IMG/VR virus record: IMGVR_UViG_3300020193_000059
Coordinates: 1 to 36,939 of that record
Reading direction: 5' to 3' (one strand)
DNA: 36,939 nt
DNA from: a virus
The position numbers and the translations under genes are program-made. The stretch's first letter is position 1, and each line of letters opens with the position of its first letter. This document shows, piece after piece, positions 24,546 through 33,561 of the stretch. A model generated the notes under the pieces. It was not told the origin of the DNA. It made no database searches and saw only the letters and a list, made by a program, of their open reading frames with translations.

Positions 24546-27322
24546 ATGATGAAATGGGTAATTTTTGTTTTAATTTTTCTTGCAGTTAATGTTTTTGGCG
24601 CTCAGAAGGAGGATTATACATTTTTTGAGCAAAAAATCAGACCCATTCTATCTTCTCATTGTTATAGTTGCCACAGCAAGTCTGCTGAAAAGATAAAAGG
24701 CGGGCTTTTATTAGATTCAAAGGCCGACTCATTAAAGGGTGGAGTAACGGGGCCAGCTATAGTTCCCAAAAATCCAGAAAAATCTTTAATTTTAAAAGCT
24801 TTGGCATATAAAGACAGCGACCTACAAATGCCCCCAAAGGAAAAACTATCTGATTATGTTTTGGCTGATTTTGAAAAGTGGATTAAGATGGGCGCGCCAG
24901 ACCCAAGAACAGGCACCAATAACGCTGTATTTTCAGTCATAGAATCAAGAAAAAATCACTGGGCATATCAACCTATTCCAAAAGTAGAAATACCTAAAGT
25001 AAAATCTGTAAAGTGGCCATCGAATCCAATTGATAATTTTATTCTTAATAAACTCGAAGAACAAAATATGCGTCCGTCTCTCGCGGCTTCAAAAGAAGTT
25101 TATATCAAACGCGTATCAATAGACCTACTTGGAATACCGCCAACTTATCAAGAAGTTCAAAATTTCATCAAAGACCAATCTTCTAATTCGTATGAAAAAT
25201 TGGTAGACAGGCTATTGGCTTCTCCGCTATATGGAGAAAGATGGGGTAGGCATTGGTTAGATGTCGCTAGATATGCAGATACTTCTGGCTCTGTCAGAGC
25301 CAATACAGAGGGACGATATACATATTCTTATACTTATAGAGATTATGTTATTTCTGCTTTTAATGAAGACAAACCATTCAATGAGTTTGTTATTGAGCAA
25401 CTTGCGGCAGATTTATATAAACCAGAAAATAAAAAATCTTTGGCCGCGCTAGGATTTCTTACTTTGGGTAAAAATTCAAACAATAATAATGATGTAATTG
25501 ATGATAGAATTGACGTTATAACTAAGGGTTTTCTTGGTGCAACTGTTGTTTGCGCTAGATGCCATGACCATAAATTTGACGCAATAACAACAAAAGATTA
25601 TTATGCGCTTCATGGTATTTTGAATAGTTGTTTTATTCCCGAAGAAAAACCTATCATTTCGGAAAGTAGATTTCCTAATTTATTTCAGGATTATCTGGCG
25701 CAAAAAGCAAAAACCGAAAAAGAAATTGAGGATTTCATAACCAAAAGATATAATGAAGCATTTTTAAATTTTACAACAAATACTGTAAAGTGCTTGTATG
25801 GTAATCACGCCCTCGAAAACATAAAACAAGAAGGAAAACAAGATTTCATAAGAACAAATGCGCTGAATCCAAAAATGATTAAAAAATGGACTGACGCAAT
25901 GAAGACCACCAAAAAGCAAGAGCTTGAAACTTCAATTTATGCCCCTTACTTAAAAGCCACAAAAATTACAAATAATTTCCGCATGGAATTTAAAAAATAT
26001 GTAGAAGAAAATGAAAAATCCATTCATCCTTATGTATTTAGGTATGTCAAAAATGCAAACACATTTCTTGATGTATGTTCTGGGTATTATGCCGCAGTTT
26101 CAGATTCCCAACGCCATTCTGTCAAAACTACAAATGAAGATGAGAAATAGATTCCCAACGCCATTCTGTCAAAACTACAAATGAAGATGAGAAATCCTTC
26201 TATAATGTAATTTTTTCAAATGGCGGGCCACTTGATTTTACTAGAGAAAATTTTGCTAGATTCTTCGCTGATAATGGGCAAACGATGAACTATGACAATG
26301 AACTTCGCAGAGAAAGAGGCAAGCTAATAACTCTTGAATTATCGCATCCAGCGGCAATACCTAGAGCTATGGCTATTTATGATAAAACTACGCCTCAAAA
26401 TTCTCCCGTGTTTATAAAAGGCGACCCTAATTCTCGCGGCCCAATTGTCTCTCGTCGTTTTATAGAAGTGCTTGCTTCAACAAACAATCTCTATACCACT
26501 AATGGGAGCGGAAGATTAGACTTAGCAAAATCCATAATAGACTCCAAAAATCCATTAACCCCGAGAGTGTATGTTAATAGAATTTGGCAACATCATTTTG
26601 GTGTTGGTTTAGTCAATTCGCCAGACGATTTTGGCGTTCAATCAGAGTCTCCAAAGCATTTGTCATTATTGAATTGGTTGGCTAATGATTTTATTTCTAA
26701 TGGATGGTCAACAAAACATACTCATAAATTAATAGTTATGTCTAGCACCTATGGACAGTCCTCAATTGCAAATGCAAAATACCAATTAAAAGACCCAGAA
26801 AATTTATTTTATTCCAAAATGAATCTAATTAAATTAGATTTTGAAGCGATGAGGGATTCTTTATTAGCCGTAAGCAAAAGGTTAGATTTTGCTATGGGTG
26901 GACAACCAGTAGATTTAATGAAGTCTGATACATATAGAAGAAGCATATATGGTCTTATAGATAGAGGTCGTTTTCCAGATTTATTTACGACGTTTGACAT
27001 GGCGACTCCAGAAATGCCAACTGGAAAAAGATTCAATACAATTGTCCCAAAACAAGCTTTATTTTTAATGAATGGAGAGTTTATGATTCAAAATTCAATA
27101 GCCATTGTCTCCACAAAAGAGTTTGAATCACTCAAGCTAGATAAAGAAAAAATTGAATATCTATATAAAACCATCTATCAACGCATGCCTAATCCAATTG
27201 AAACAAAAATTGGATTAACGTTTATTACTGAAAACTCTAAAGATTTAAAAACCAAACTTACTCCTTGGGTTAAATATACTCAAACTATGCTTTTGGGCAA
27301 TGAGTTTGTTTTTATTAATTAG
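24546..27322 (+). pseudogene. PSCyt1-DUF1549-DUF1553 (planctomycete cytochrome) gene, frameshifted
   Basis: Removing one copy of a 47-bp tandem duplication (26102-26148/26149-26195) gives one frame of 909 residues; as it stands the first frame stops at 26150. The start is ATG 24546, directly after DUF1501. A signal peptide (residues 1-19) precedes a PSCyt1 domain with CYSCH (C39, C42, H43) and MPP. DUF1549 has PIDNFILNKLEE, LLGIPPTYQE, GERWGRHWLDVARYADTSG and a second haem-type motif CARCH (336-340). DUF1553/PSD1 has VYVNRIWQHHFGVGLV, DDFG and FDMATPEMPTGKR then QALFLMNGEF. These proteins are predicted exported multidomain cytochromes of unknown reaction. The break may be a real mutation, a slippage switch or an assembly error. 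Confidence 0.85.
26102..26195 (+). repeat. Exact 47-bp tandem duplication (frameshifting)
   Basis: 26102-26148 is repeated without mismatch as 26149-26195. 47 is not a multiple of three, so the second copy shifts the frame and brings TAG at 26148-26150 into frame. Confidence 0.97.
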
Positions 27323-27344
27323 TAGTATAATTTTAAGTAATTCT

Positions 27345-27352
27345 GTGTAATA
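27345..27352 (+). promoter_or_regulatory. GTGTAATA motif before 27363
   Basis: The motif ends 10 nt before ATG 27363, marking the start of the capsid unit. Confidence 0.55.
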
Positions 27353-27362
27353 ATTATAAAGC

Positions 27363-27887
27363 ATGAACAATTTTGAAGTTGATTTTTTCGTAACTAAAGA
27401 AAAGTCTGATTCATCAGATTTGTGCAACGCTTGTTCAAAATCTCCAACTAAATGTCAATGTGCTGCAATTGCCATGTCAAATGCCTTGCTTAATTGTTTG
27501 ACAGATAAAGCCAAACTTCATAACTCAATAAATGATAATAAAGTCAGCGTCGCTCAATTAAAATTGCTTTTAATTCATGCTGAAGAGCTTTTTAGAGATG
27601 ACGCACGCAATAAGGATATTTCTTTGACAGAATATTCTTTAGCGTATGTTTGCTCTTATTTAAAGGCAATAGAAAATAATTTAACTGGAGTAGCGAAAAG
27701 AATAAAAAAACTATCATCTTGGGCGGATATTAAATTTGAAATTTTAGAAGAGGATATTTCTGTTGCTAGAAAGGACGTTTCTAATTTTAAATTGAATATT
27801 AGTTGTGATACTTTTGAATCTCTTTATCTTGATGATGAAAAGCGCTTAAAAACTCAGATTGCAGAAAGAATTGATACCTTAATTTAA
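27363..27887 (+). CDS. Hypothetical helical protein with N-terminal cysteine cluster
   Basis: 174 residues. An N-terminal cysteine cluster (CNAC, then CQC about eight residues later) could bind a metal. The remainder is helical (LKLLLIHAEELFRDDA, YSLAYVCSYLKAIENNL). It is the first gene of the capsid unit and ends 8 nt before the protease/scaffold gene. No family recognised. A role as a head-assembly cofactor is possible from position only. Confidence 0.65.
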   Translation: MNNFEVDFFVTKEKSDSSDLCNACSKSPTKCQCAAIAMSNALLNCLTDKAKLHNSINDNKVSVAQLKLLLIHAEELFRDDARNKDISLTEYSLAYVCSYLKAIENNLTGVAKRIKKLSSWADIKFEILEEDISVARKDVSNFKLNISCDTFESLYLDDEKRLKTQIAERIDTLI

Positions 27888-27895
27888 CACTACAT

Positions 27896-29311
27896 ATGAA
27901 AGATTTTAAATTTAAAACTGCATTTAGTTCTGTGATAAGACCACTTATTTCAGAAGAAAAAGATAAATATTTAGCAATGGCATCATTGATAGACGTAGGC
28001 AATTTTATTCCAAACATTGATACGTCTAAAAATTATGATTTATTGCCTATCGCTTTTAATGCTTTTGTAGTTAATAGGGTCAATAAAAATGGAGATGTAA
28101 TTGACACTCCAACCGCGCTTGCGATTGTTGAAAATTTTATCAATAAACCAATCAATATTGAACATAATAGAACAAATGTAATTGGTGTTATTTTAAATGC
28201 TGGTTTTAGTGAATTTGGTTCAGACCTACCATTGAAAGAGGAAGATGTTAAATCTTCAAATAAGCCATTTAATGTAACTCTCGGGGGCGTGCTATGGAGG
28301 GTTGTTAATGCTGATGTGGTAGATGAACTTGAAGAATCTACAGACCCGACAAGTGAAAATTTCGGAGGTTTTTCTGCAAGTTGGGAACTTGGCTTTAATG
28401 ATTTTAAAATTGTAGCCACTCATACCGATTCTAAAAATTTAGAAGATTGTCAAGATTTAGTCGGAAATTTAGAAGAAAATGCAAAAAATTTAAAAGCTTT
28501 TGGTGGGTCTGGAGAGATGGATGGAAAAAAGATATATAGACAACCAATAGGAGAAGTGCTTCCCCTTGGCATAGGTTTAACCTCTTGTCCAGCCGCAGAA
28601 GTGCGAGGAATTGCCTCTAAAAAAACCGAATTACCTGAAAAAAATATTTCACAATCTATAGAATCTGCTGTAAATGAAAATAGACGAAACATGAAAATCA
28701 CTAAAGTTCAAGACATTACCGATGAGACTTTAAAGCAAGTTACTGCGTCTGCCATAACAGAATTTCTCGCAGAGCAAATCAAAGATGCCTCAAAACAATA
28801 TGAGGTCGAAAGGGACGCTCATAAGAATTTTACTGAATTAGCAAAAAAGGTTCAAGAAGAGCTCCAAGCCGAAGTAAAGAAAAACGAAACTGAAGTAAAA
28901 ACCCTTAAAGAAAAAGTAGAGGCTTTTGAAAAGCAGGAAGAAGAAAGAGCAAAGGTTTTGCAATTTAATTCTCGCATGGAAGTTTTGGAAAATGAATACA
29001 ATTTGACCGAAGAAATTCGACCAATTCTTGCTTCGCAAATTAAAACTCTTGACAAAGATGAAGATTTTGTTTCTTGGAAAAAGAATATGGATGTTTTTCT
29101 AAAGCCATTTTCTAAGGCAGAAGCCGCGAAAAACAAAGCTTCAGATAATCAAGATGATAAGACAAAAAATTCAAAAGCGTCCGCAGTAGATGATGCAATT
29201 GACAATGCAGAAAAGGAAAAGAAAGCTCTTGCAAATTCTTCTGGCTCCGCAAAGAGCGGCTTAGACAAATGGAAAGACGCCCTTGCAGAAGGAACTTTTG
29301 AGATAAAGTAA
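27896..29311 (+). CDS. Prohead protease fused to a scaffold-like coiled coil
   Basis: 471 residues. The N-terminal half resembles prohead proteases: FINKPINIEHNRTNVIGVI around H90 fits the usual 'kpv..eH....iG.v' motif, and GGFSASWEL (157-165) supplies serine candidates. After about residue 250 the protein is charged and helical, with a coiled coil near 290-390 (QEELQAEVKKNETEVKTLKE). That is typical of the internal scaffold that the protease later degrades. The end (GLDKWKDALAEGTFEIK) may bind capsid protein. The next genes, decoration protein and capsid, fit the usual head-module order. Confidence 0.75.
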   Translation: MKDFKFKTAFSSVIRPLISEEKDKYLAMASLIDVGNFIPNIDTSKNYDLLPIAFNAFVVNRVNKNGDVIDTPTALAIVENFINKPINIEHNRTNVIGVILNAGFSEFGSDLPLKEEDVKSSNKPFNVTLGGVLWRVVNADVVDELEESTDPTSENFGGFSASWELGFNDFKIVATHTDSKNLEDCQDLVGNLEENAKNLKAFGGSGEMDGKKIYRQPIGEVLPLGIGLTSCPAAEVRGIASKKTELPEKNISQSIESAVNENRRNMKITKVQDITDETLKQVTASAITEFLAEQIKDASKQYEVERDAHKNFTELAKKVQEELQAEVKKNETEVKTLKEKVEAFEKQEEERAKVLQFNSRMEVLENEYNLTEEIRPILASQIKTLDKDEDFVSWKKNMDVFLKPFSKAEAAKNKASDNQDDKTKNSKASAVDDAIDNAEKEKKALANSSGSAKSGLDKWKDALAEGTFEIK

Positions 29312-29324
29312 ACAAAAACACAAA

Positions 29325-29348
29325 ATTTAAACAAAAATCAAATAGGAG
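29325..29348 (+). promoter_or_regulatory. A-rich leader with AGGAG ribosome binding site (decoration gene)
   Basis: TTTAAACAAAAATC then AAATAGGAG. AGGAG (29344-29348) lies 6 nt before ATG 29355. The same leader type precedes the capsid and tail-tube genes. Confidence 0.7.
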
Positions 29349-29354
29349 AAAATT

Positions 29355-29894
29355 ATGCCAACACTAAGACCATTTAGAGATTATGACGAAAAGGATGTAA
29401 TTAATTTATTTTCCTTTTCTGGAAGCGTTCCAACCAACAAAGGTACATTAGTAAAGATTGTCGGTTCGGGCTTCTTGCCAACCGACCAAGATTCACTTGA
29501 AATGCTTGGCAATGTTGGCGAGGGCTATCGCAACACTGTTTCGCAACGATATGGAACTCCATATAAGGTTGCCGCAGCCGGAACGGGCGACGCCGTTGCA
29601 GGTATGATGTTGTTTGACGTTAGGGAAACTGATGAAAACGGCGAGCAATTGAAATTTAATCCACGCAAGGCCGCAGAAATGGAAGCCGTATTGAGTGGAC
29701 AAGTTGTTCCTCTTGTTACCCGTGGTATTTTCATGGTTAGCGGAGTAGTTGGTTCGCCTACCGCTGGCGCTCCACTGTATATTGGAGCGGCAGGAGCCTT
29801 CGATACAACTCAGAATAATGGAGCAGCAAAGGTGGGTCAAGCACTTAGCGCAAAGGATAGCCTCGGCTATGTTACAGTAAGACTTGACATCTAA
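29355..29894 (+). CDS. Capsid decoration/stabilisation-like protein
   Basis: 179 residues, beta-rich and glycine/alanine-rich, with conserved-looking VSQRYGTPYKVAAAGTGDAVAGMMLFDVRE and VPLVTRGIFMVSG. Codons are visibly more GC-rich than in neighbouring genes, as expected for a very highly expressed protein. It lies between the protease/scaffold and the major capsid gene and has a strong ribosome binding site, which fits a head decoration or stabilising protein present in many copies. A minor tail role is possible but less likely. Confidence 0.65.
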   Translation: MPTLRPFRDYDEKDVINLFSFSGSVPTNKGTLVKIVGSGFLPTDQDSLEMLGNVGEGYRNTVSQRYGTPYKVAAAGTGDAVAGMMLFDVRETDENGEQLKFNPRKAAEMEAVLSGQVVPLVTRGIFMVSGVVGSPTAGAPLYIGAAGAFDTTQNNGAAKVGQALSAKDSLGYVTVRLDI

Positions 29895-29910
29895 TCAGCA
29901 TCAACAAAAA

Positions 29911-29930
29911 ATTTAACAAAAAAATAGGAG
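29911..29930 (+). promoter_or_regulatory. A-rich leader with AGGAG ribosome binding site (capsid gene)
   Basis: TTTAACAAAAAAATAGGAG, with AGGAG at 29926-29930, 9 nt before ATG 29940. Confidence 0.7.
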
Positions 29931-29939
29931 AAATACAAT

Positions 29940-31064
29940 ATGAATTTTAAGCTTACTCTAAAAGAAACACCAGAGCAAGTAGCTCTTGTCGAAGCTATCG
30001 GTTCCAGAAATCTTCAAGTTTCAATGGAGGCCCAAGAAGCTCTTGCAGCATTTTTGGGGCCAGTGATTGAGAAGGTTCTTTTGACCAAGGGAACTGTAAG
30101 TGCAATTTATAACACTGTTGAATTTGACGAAGATGATTCGCCAAGTTATCCTCTTGACCTTTATTATGGGGAACAGGATGGTTTTGTAACAGTATGGAGT
30201 CAGAACATGGCTGGCGGATTGCCAACGAACCAAATCGAAGGCATCAAGGAAATGAAGATTAGCACATATCGTCTTGATAGTGCCGTATCTTTTAACAAGC
30301 GTTATGCTCGCAAACATCGTCTTGATGTTGTTAGCAAGGCGGTCGAACGGTTGTTGAATGAAGTTCTCATTAAACAAGAAAAAAATGGTTGGGCAGTCCT
30401 TTTGAAAGCGTTGGCCGAAGCCTCAACTACGCCAAAGGGCGGCTCTGCGCTAAAGCACGTTATTGCTGCTGCAACAGCCAATAGCTTTAATTTGGCTGAT
30501 TTAAACAGTCTGATGACTCGCCAAGTCCGTATTAATGAATCTTATTCGGGCAATACTCCTGATGGCGTATATAGCAATGGCCCAACCGATTTGTATGTAA
30601 GTCCAGAAATCAAAGCCCAAATTCGTGCGTTTGCGTTCAATCCAGTTGATACAAGCGCTTCTAATACGGCACAAAATCTTCCAGAGGGACTCAAGATGGA
30701 AGTTTGGAAAAATGCCGGAATGCAGAGCATCTTCGGCGTAAATATCAATCAACTCGTTGAACTTGGTATTAGTAAGAAATACAACGTGTTGTTTCACTCC
30801 TTTACTGCTGGCAATAGCGTCCCCGGCACAAGCAGCGGGGCATGGGCTGGCGCAGGAACGGACGAAGTGATGATTGGTATTGACAATTCTCGTGGCGCGT
30901 GTGTGCGTCCAGTTGCTCGTCAGGCTGATGGCGGCGGCACATTTAGGGTTATGCCAGATGACCAGTTTAACCTTTCTAGGGTTGACAAGGCTGGATTCTG
31001 GGGTTATCTTGAAGAAGGTCGCGTAGTGCTTGACAGCCGCGCAATATGCGGCATTGTTGTCTAA
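29940..31064 (+). CDS. Probable major capsid protein
   Basis: 374 residues. The evidence is position (after protease/scaffold and decoration protein, followed by a strong terminator), a strong ribosome binding site and optimised codons. The segment KVLLTKGTVSAIYNTVEFDEDDSPSYPLDLYYGEQDGFVTVWS, then RYARKHRLDVVSKAVERLLNEVLIKQEKNGW (long helix) and TPDGVYSNGPTDLYVSPEIKAQIR, fits the layout of HK97-fold capsids. I cannot align it by eye to a named family. It forms the shell with the protein at 29355-29894. Confidence 0.8.
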   Translation: MNFKLTLKETPEQVALVEAIGSRNLQVSMEAQEALAAFLGPVIEKVLLTKGTVSAIYNTVEFDEDDSPSYPLDLYYGEQDGFVTVWSQNMAGGLPTNQIEGIKEMKISTYRLDSAVSFNKRYARKHRLDVVSKAVERLLNEVLIKQEKNGWAVLLKALAEASTTPKGGSALKHVIAAATANSFNLADLNSLMTRQVRINESYSGNTPDGVYSNGPTDLYVSPEIKAQIRAFAFNPVDTSASNTAQNLPEGLKMEVWKNAGMQSIFGVNINQLVELGISKKYNVLFHSFTAGNSVPGTSSGAWAGAGTDEVMIGIDNSRGACVRPVARQADGGGTFRVMPDDQFNLSRVDKAGFWGYLEEGRVVLDSRAICGIVV

Positions 31065-31091
31065 TCAACAATCACAAATCAATTCAAAGTT

Positions 31092-31127
31092 AGGGAGAGA
31101 AGAAATTCTCTCCCTTACTGTTTTTTT
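31092..31127 (+). terminator. Intrinsic terminator after the capsid gene
   Basis: AGGGAGAGAA (31092-31101) and TTCTCTCCCT (31106-31115) form a perfect 10-bp stem closed by a GAAA tetraloop, followed by TACTGTTTTTTT. It separates capsid from head-completion genes. Confidence 0.85.
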
Positions 31128-31155
31128 AGACATAGTTGGTATAGACAAGTATTAT
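31127..31155 (+). promoter_or_regulatory. Possible sigma70-type promoter before 31181
   Basis: TAGACA (31127-31132), 17 nt, TATTAT (31150-31155), directly after the capsid terminator. A shared TAAAACATAT(A/T)GG follows here and at 35018-35030, upstream of the tail-tube gene. Confidence 0.4.
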
Positions 31156-31180
31156 AAAACATATAGGTAAAAGGATTGTT

Positions 31181-31540
31181 ATGCCAAGAAAAAAGAAAAA
31201 ACTCGAATCGGTGCATCAAACCCACGCAAAAGACGAAGAGGCAGCTAAGTTTGTACCGCAGACATTGGAGCAGATTTGGGGAGACGATGGCTCTTCAAAA
31301 TATGGGACAATGGATACGGAACAATATGAGGAATTTTTAATGAATTGCAGTCGCGCCGAACTTCATAGACACGCTGTTAAAGTTGGAGGAATTGTTCCTA
31401 TTGATAATTTGTCTCTAATGAGAGATAAGTTACTTAAAGAATTTCGTAAGCACGTTAATTCTTTTAAAGCTCCTCCCGTCACAAAAAAACCTCTCAAAGT
31501 CTCAAAAGAAGTTCAAACGATTCTCGACGAAGGAAAATAA
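31181..31540 (+). CDS. Small basic head-associated protein, SAP/Rho-N-like
   Basis: 119 residues. A lysine-rich start (MPRKKKKLE) is followed by an acidic middle and a helix-turn-helix-like segment (NCSRAELHRHAVKVGGIV, then NLSLMRDKLLKEFRKHV) that resembles SAP or Rho-N type nucleic-acid-binding helices. It is the first gene after the capsid terminator. Such small proteins between capsid and connector genes are common in phages with no set function. It may bind packaged DNA or act in head completion. Confidence 0.6.
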   Translation: MPRKKKKLESVHQTHAKDEEAAKFVPQTLEQIWGDDGSSKYGTMDTEQYEEFLMNCSRAELHRHAVKVGGIVPIDNLSLMRDKLLKEFRKHVNSFKAPPVTKKPLKVSKEVQTILDEGK

Positions 31541-31564
31541 TCTACAGTCATAAATGCTCCATCT

Positions 31565-31572
31565 GTGTAATA
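31565..31572 (+). promoter_or_regulatory. GTGTAATA motif before 31583
   Basis: The motif ends 10 nt before ATG 31583. TAGGGAG between them could be a ribosome binding site. Confidence 0.55.
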
Positions 31573-31582
31573 AATAGGGAGC

Positions 31583-32248
31583 ATGAGTAAATTCAATTTA
31601 ATTCAAATTGACCAAGTTTATCGGCCAGATTTTTCTGGATATATTCTTAGTGTCGTAAGTCCTTATACTGGTTTTAAGCAGACTCCAGCAAGCGGCTCTT
31701 CTAAACAAATACAATTTAATAAAAGCGGTTACCTTGCGGGTTCTGAATTGTATTATAATTTTGAAAATGGAAGATTTGGTTTCGGAACACAAAGTCCGAT
31801 TTTTGATTTTCATTTATCTGGGAAAAATCTAAGACTGGATGCTGGAACTGGATATTTTGCTCACGCCTTTGTCGGAACAGAAAGAGTTATAGGATTTTAT
31901 GAACTGTTTATGACAGGAGTGGCTTTATCAGGAAGTCTTGTTGCTACTGGAGCTTATTTAGATTCTAATATAAATAAAATTAATTCTTGGACGGGAACAA
32001 CAACTGGATTATATTATCCCTTTAGACAAAATCCAAGTGGGTATGTTACAAATGATTCTACTGGCGTCTTTTATGAAAAATCAAATCCATCTGGTTTTAT
32101 TACTGGTGTTAAAATTATAGAAGCGACAATAACTGGCTCATATAGCTCTGGTGTAAAAGGAGATATTGCATTTGATTTTAATTATTTATATCTTTGTGTT
32201 AGTGGAAATTTCTGGAAAAGGATGATGCTTAATACGGGTATATTTTAA
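31583..32248 (+). CDS. Fibre-type virion protein
   Basis: 221 residues. The N-terminus (FNLIQIDQVYRPDFSGYILSVV) resembles the N-terminus of the collagen-like fibre at 14611-16449. The middle (FENGRFGFGTQSP, FDFHLSGKNLRLDAG) is typical of phage fibre shafts. The end, KGDIAFDFNYLYLCVSGNFWKRMML, is a motif common at the C-terminus of phage tail and fibre proteins. It probably sits at the same virion site as the collagen-like fibre through the shared N-terminus. Confidence 0.7.
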   Translation: MSKFNLIQIDQVYRPDFSGYILSVVSPYTGFKQTPASGSSKQIQFNKSGYLAGSELYYNFENGRFGFGTQSPIFDFHLSGKNLRLDAGTGYFAHAFVGTERVIGFYELFMTGVALSGSLVATGAYLDSNINKINSWTGTTTGLYYPFRQNPSGYVTNDSTGVFYEKSNPSGFITGVKIIEATITGSYSSGVKGDIAFDFNYLYLCVSGNFWKRMMLNTGIF

Positions 32249-32255
32249 CTTTGGG

Positions 32256-32263
32256 GTGTAATT
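32256..32263 (+). promoter_or_regulatory. GTGTAATT variant motif before 32283
   Basis: GTGTAATT ends 19 nt before ATG 32283; a second partial match, GTGTATAT, lies at 32266-32273. Confidence 0.4.
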
Positions 32264-32282
32264 ATGTGTATATGGCCGTATT

Positions 32283-32621
32283 ATGACTATTTTAAATTTG
32301 GATATAACTCAGGGGGATAAATATTTCAATAGATTGACTGGTATTAATACTAATGGTGACACGTTAAATTTAACCAATCATAGCGCGAGCGGTTTTGTGC
32401 GTTACCAGTATGGGTCAAGTGGTATATTGTGTAATTTGAACCCCACGGTTCATGCTTCATATATTAGTGGTTTAATTGATTTGAATTTAAATGCGACAGG
32501 AACGGCCGCATTACCAGTAGGTAAATTCGTTTATGATATTGAGGTTTTTAGCGGAAGTATTACTGGGGCATTTAAAGTTTTTAAGGGGACGGTTTCAGTA
32601 AATCCAGAAGTAACATACTAA
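32283..32621 (+). CDS. Small beta-rich virion protein
   Basis: 112 residues. It begins MTILNLDITQGDKYFNRLTG and ends with a strand set (LPVGKFVYDIEVFSGSITGAFKVFKGTVSVNPEVT). The pattern of ITQGD near the start and 'lp.G.y.YDIev..g....~..G.~.v.pevt' near the end is a common small phage virion or baseplate-associated domain, as found at the N-terminus of some baseplate and upper-fibre proteins. It lies 8 nt before the connector gene. Confidence 0.65.
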   Translation: MTILNLDITQGDKYFNRLTGINTNGDTLNLTNHSASGFVRYQYGSSGILCNLNPTVHASYISGLIDLNLNATGTAALPVGKFVYDIEVFSGSITGAFKVFKGTVSVNPEVTY

Positions 32622-32629
32622 TTAAAATT

Positions 32630-33115
32630 ATGAAAGTCGTAACAATAGCTGACCAAATTTTTAAAGAACTTGATGAGCCTAGTGATTTAAGTGTCCCGGC
32701 CATAGCATATTGGGTTAGGAATAAGGTTGGAGAACTTAATGATTTGATTTTTACATCTTTAAAAGTGAACGAGACAACTCTTGAGATTGTTGATGAAAAT
32801 GGCGTGGAAATTTCAGAAAAGGCAGCGGCCATTTTAAAAAAAATGTATTCTGTTCACCGTTTGAATTCTAAAATTAGAGCAAGGATTTTGTCTTTGGAGT
32901 CCAATTCGGTTATCGAGGTTACCGATGCCGGAGCAACAGTTAGAATGATAAACAAAAACGAAATCATAAAATCTCTTTCTTCTCTAAAGAAACAAGAAGC
33001 TGATGAACTTTATAAATTAGTTAATGGGTTTTTGCTTGGAGATTCTACTCCATTGCAAGTCGCTGGGGATGATACTGAAAGCCATAACAATTTTGCAAAA
33101 TTTTATAGAAGATAA
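32630..33115 (+). CDS. Head-tail connector (adaptor-like) protein
   Basis: 161 residues, mainly helical (IADQIFKELDEPSDLSVPAIAYWVRNKVGELNDLI then ISEKAAAILKKMYSVHRLNSKIRARI). The order and size (helical protein before stopper and tail-completion genes) match HK97 gp6 or SPP1 gp15-type adaptors that dock under the portal. Its stop overlaps the start of the next gene by one base, so translation is coupled. Confidence 0.65.
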   Translation: MKVVTIADQIFKELDEPSDLSVPAIAYWVRNKVGELNDLIFTSLKVNETTLEIVDENGVEISEKAAAILKKMYSVHRLNSKIRARILSLESNSVIEVTDAGATVRMINKNEIIKSLSSLKKQEADELYKLVNGFLLGDSTPLQVAGDDTESHNNFAKFYRR

Positions 33116-33561
33116 TGCCTGATTTACTTACATCTACCGAAAGGGCTGCGATTACTGGCGGTTTTGTGGATAACTTTGATACATTTTCAAGGTCTATTAC
33201 GATATTTAAAGAGCCAGTTAAGATTATCGTATCTGCGCCTTCTGCAAATACTGTATTTGGCTATGAAGATAACCAAAACGTTGTAAATTATACATATCTT
33301 CCCGTTTCTGGCGTGTTTAATGCAAGAGTTATTTACAATAGAAAAGGCAAAATGGATGATAAGGTTTCAGAAATCGAAAGCGCCTATACCGATGGCGATT
33401 GTTCTATAAAAGTTAAAGAAAATTGTTTGTCATTTATTCAAAGTGGACAAACAGAAAAAATTAATTTTGACGATAAATTTTGGAAGATTATAGGTGGGCC
33501 TAAAATCCAAAATTTTCTTGGTTTAAAGCTTTTTGTTTTTTCTTTGGATGAGATAAATTAA
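33115..33561 (+). CDS. Head-tail stopper-like protein
   Basis: 148 residues, beta-rich, with VNYTYLPVSGVFNARVIYNRKGKMD and CLSFIQSGQTEKINFDDKFWKIIGG. A small beta-barrel protein directly after the adaptor is the expected stopper (HK97 gp7 or SPP1 gp16 type). The gene is joined by one-base stop-start overlaps to the genes on both sides. The call is mainly from gene order. Confidence 0.6.
   Translation: MPDLLTSTERAAITGGFVDNFDTFSRSITIFKEPVKIIVSAPSANTVFGYEDNQNVVNYTYLPVSGVFNARVIYNRKGKMDDKVSEIESAYTDGDCSIKVKENCLSFIQSGQTEKINFDDKFWKIIGGPKIQNFLGLKLFVFSLDEIN

Noticed and set aside
23153-27322. Host contamination or chimeric assembly as the source of the DUF1501/PSCyt1 genes
   Set aside because: It cannot be excluded without reads, but the phage-type motif directly upstream, the same orientation and the similar AT-rich composition favour a true phage location. 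It is kept as a finding with this caveat.
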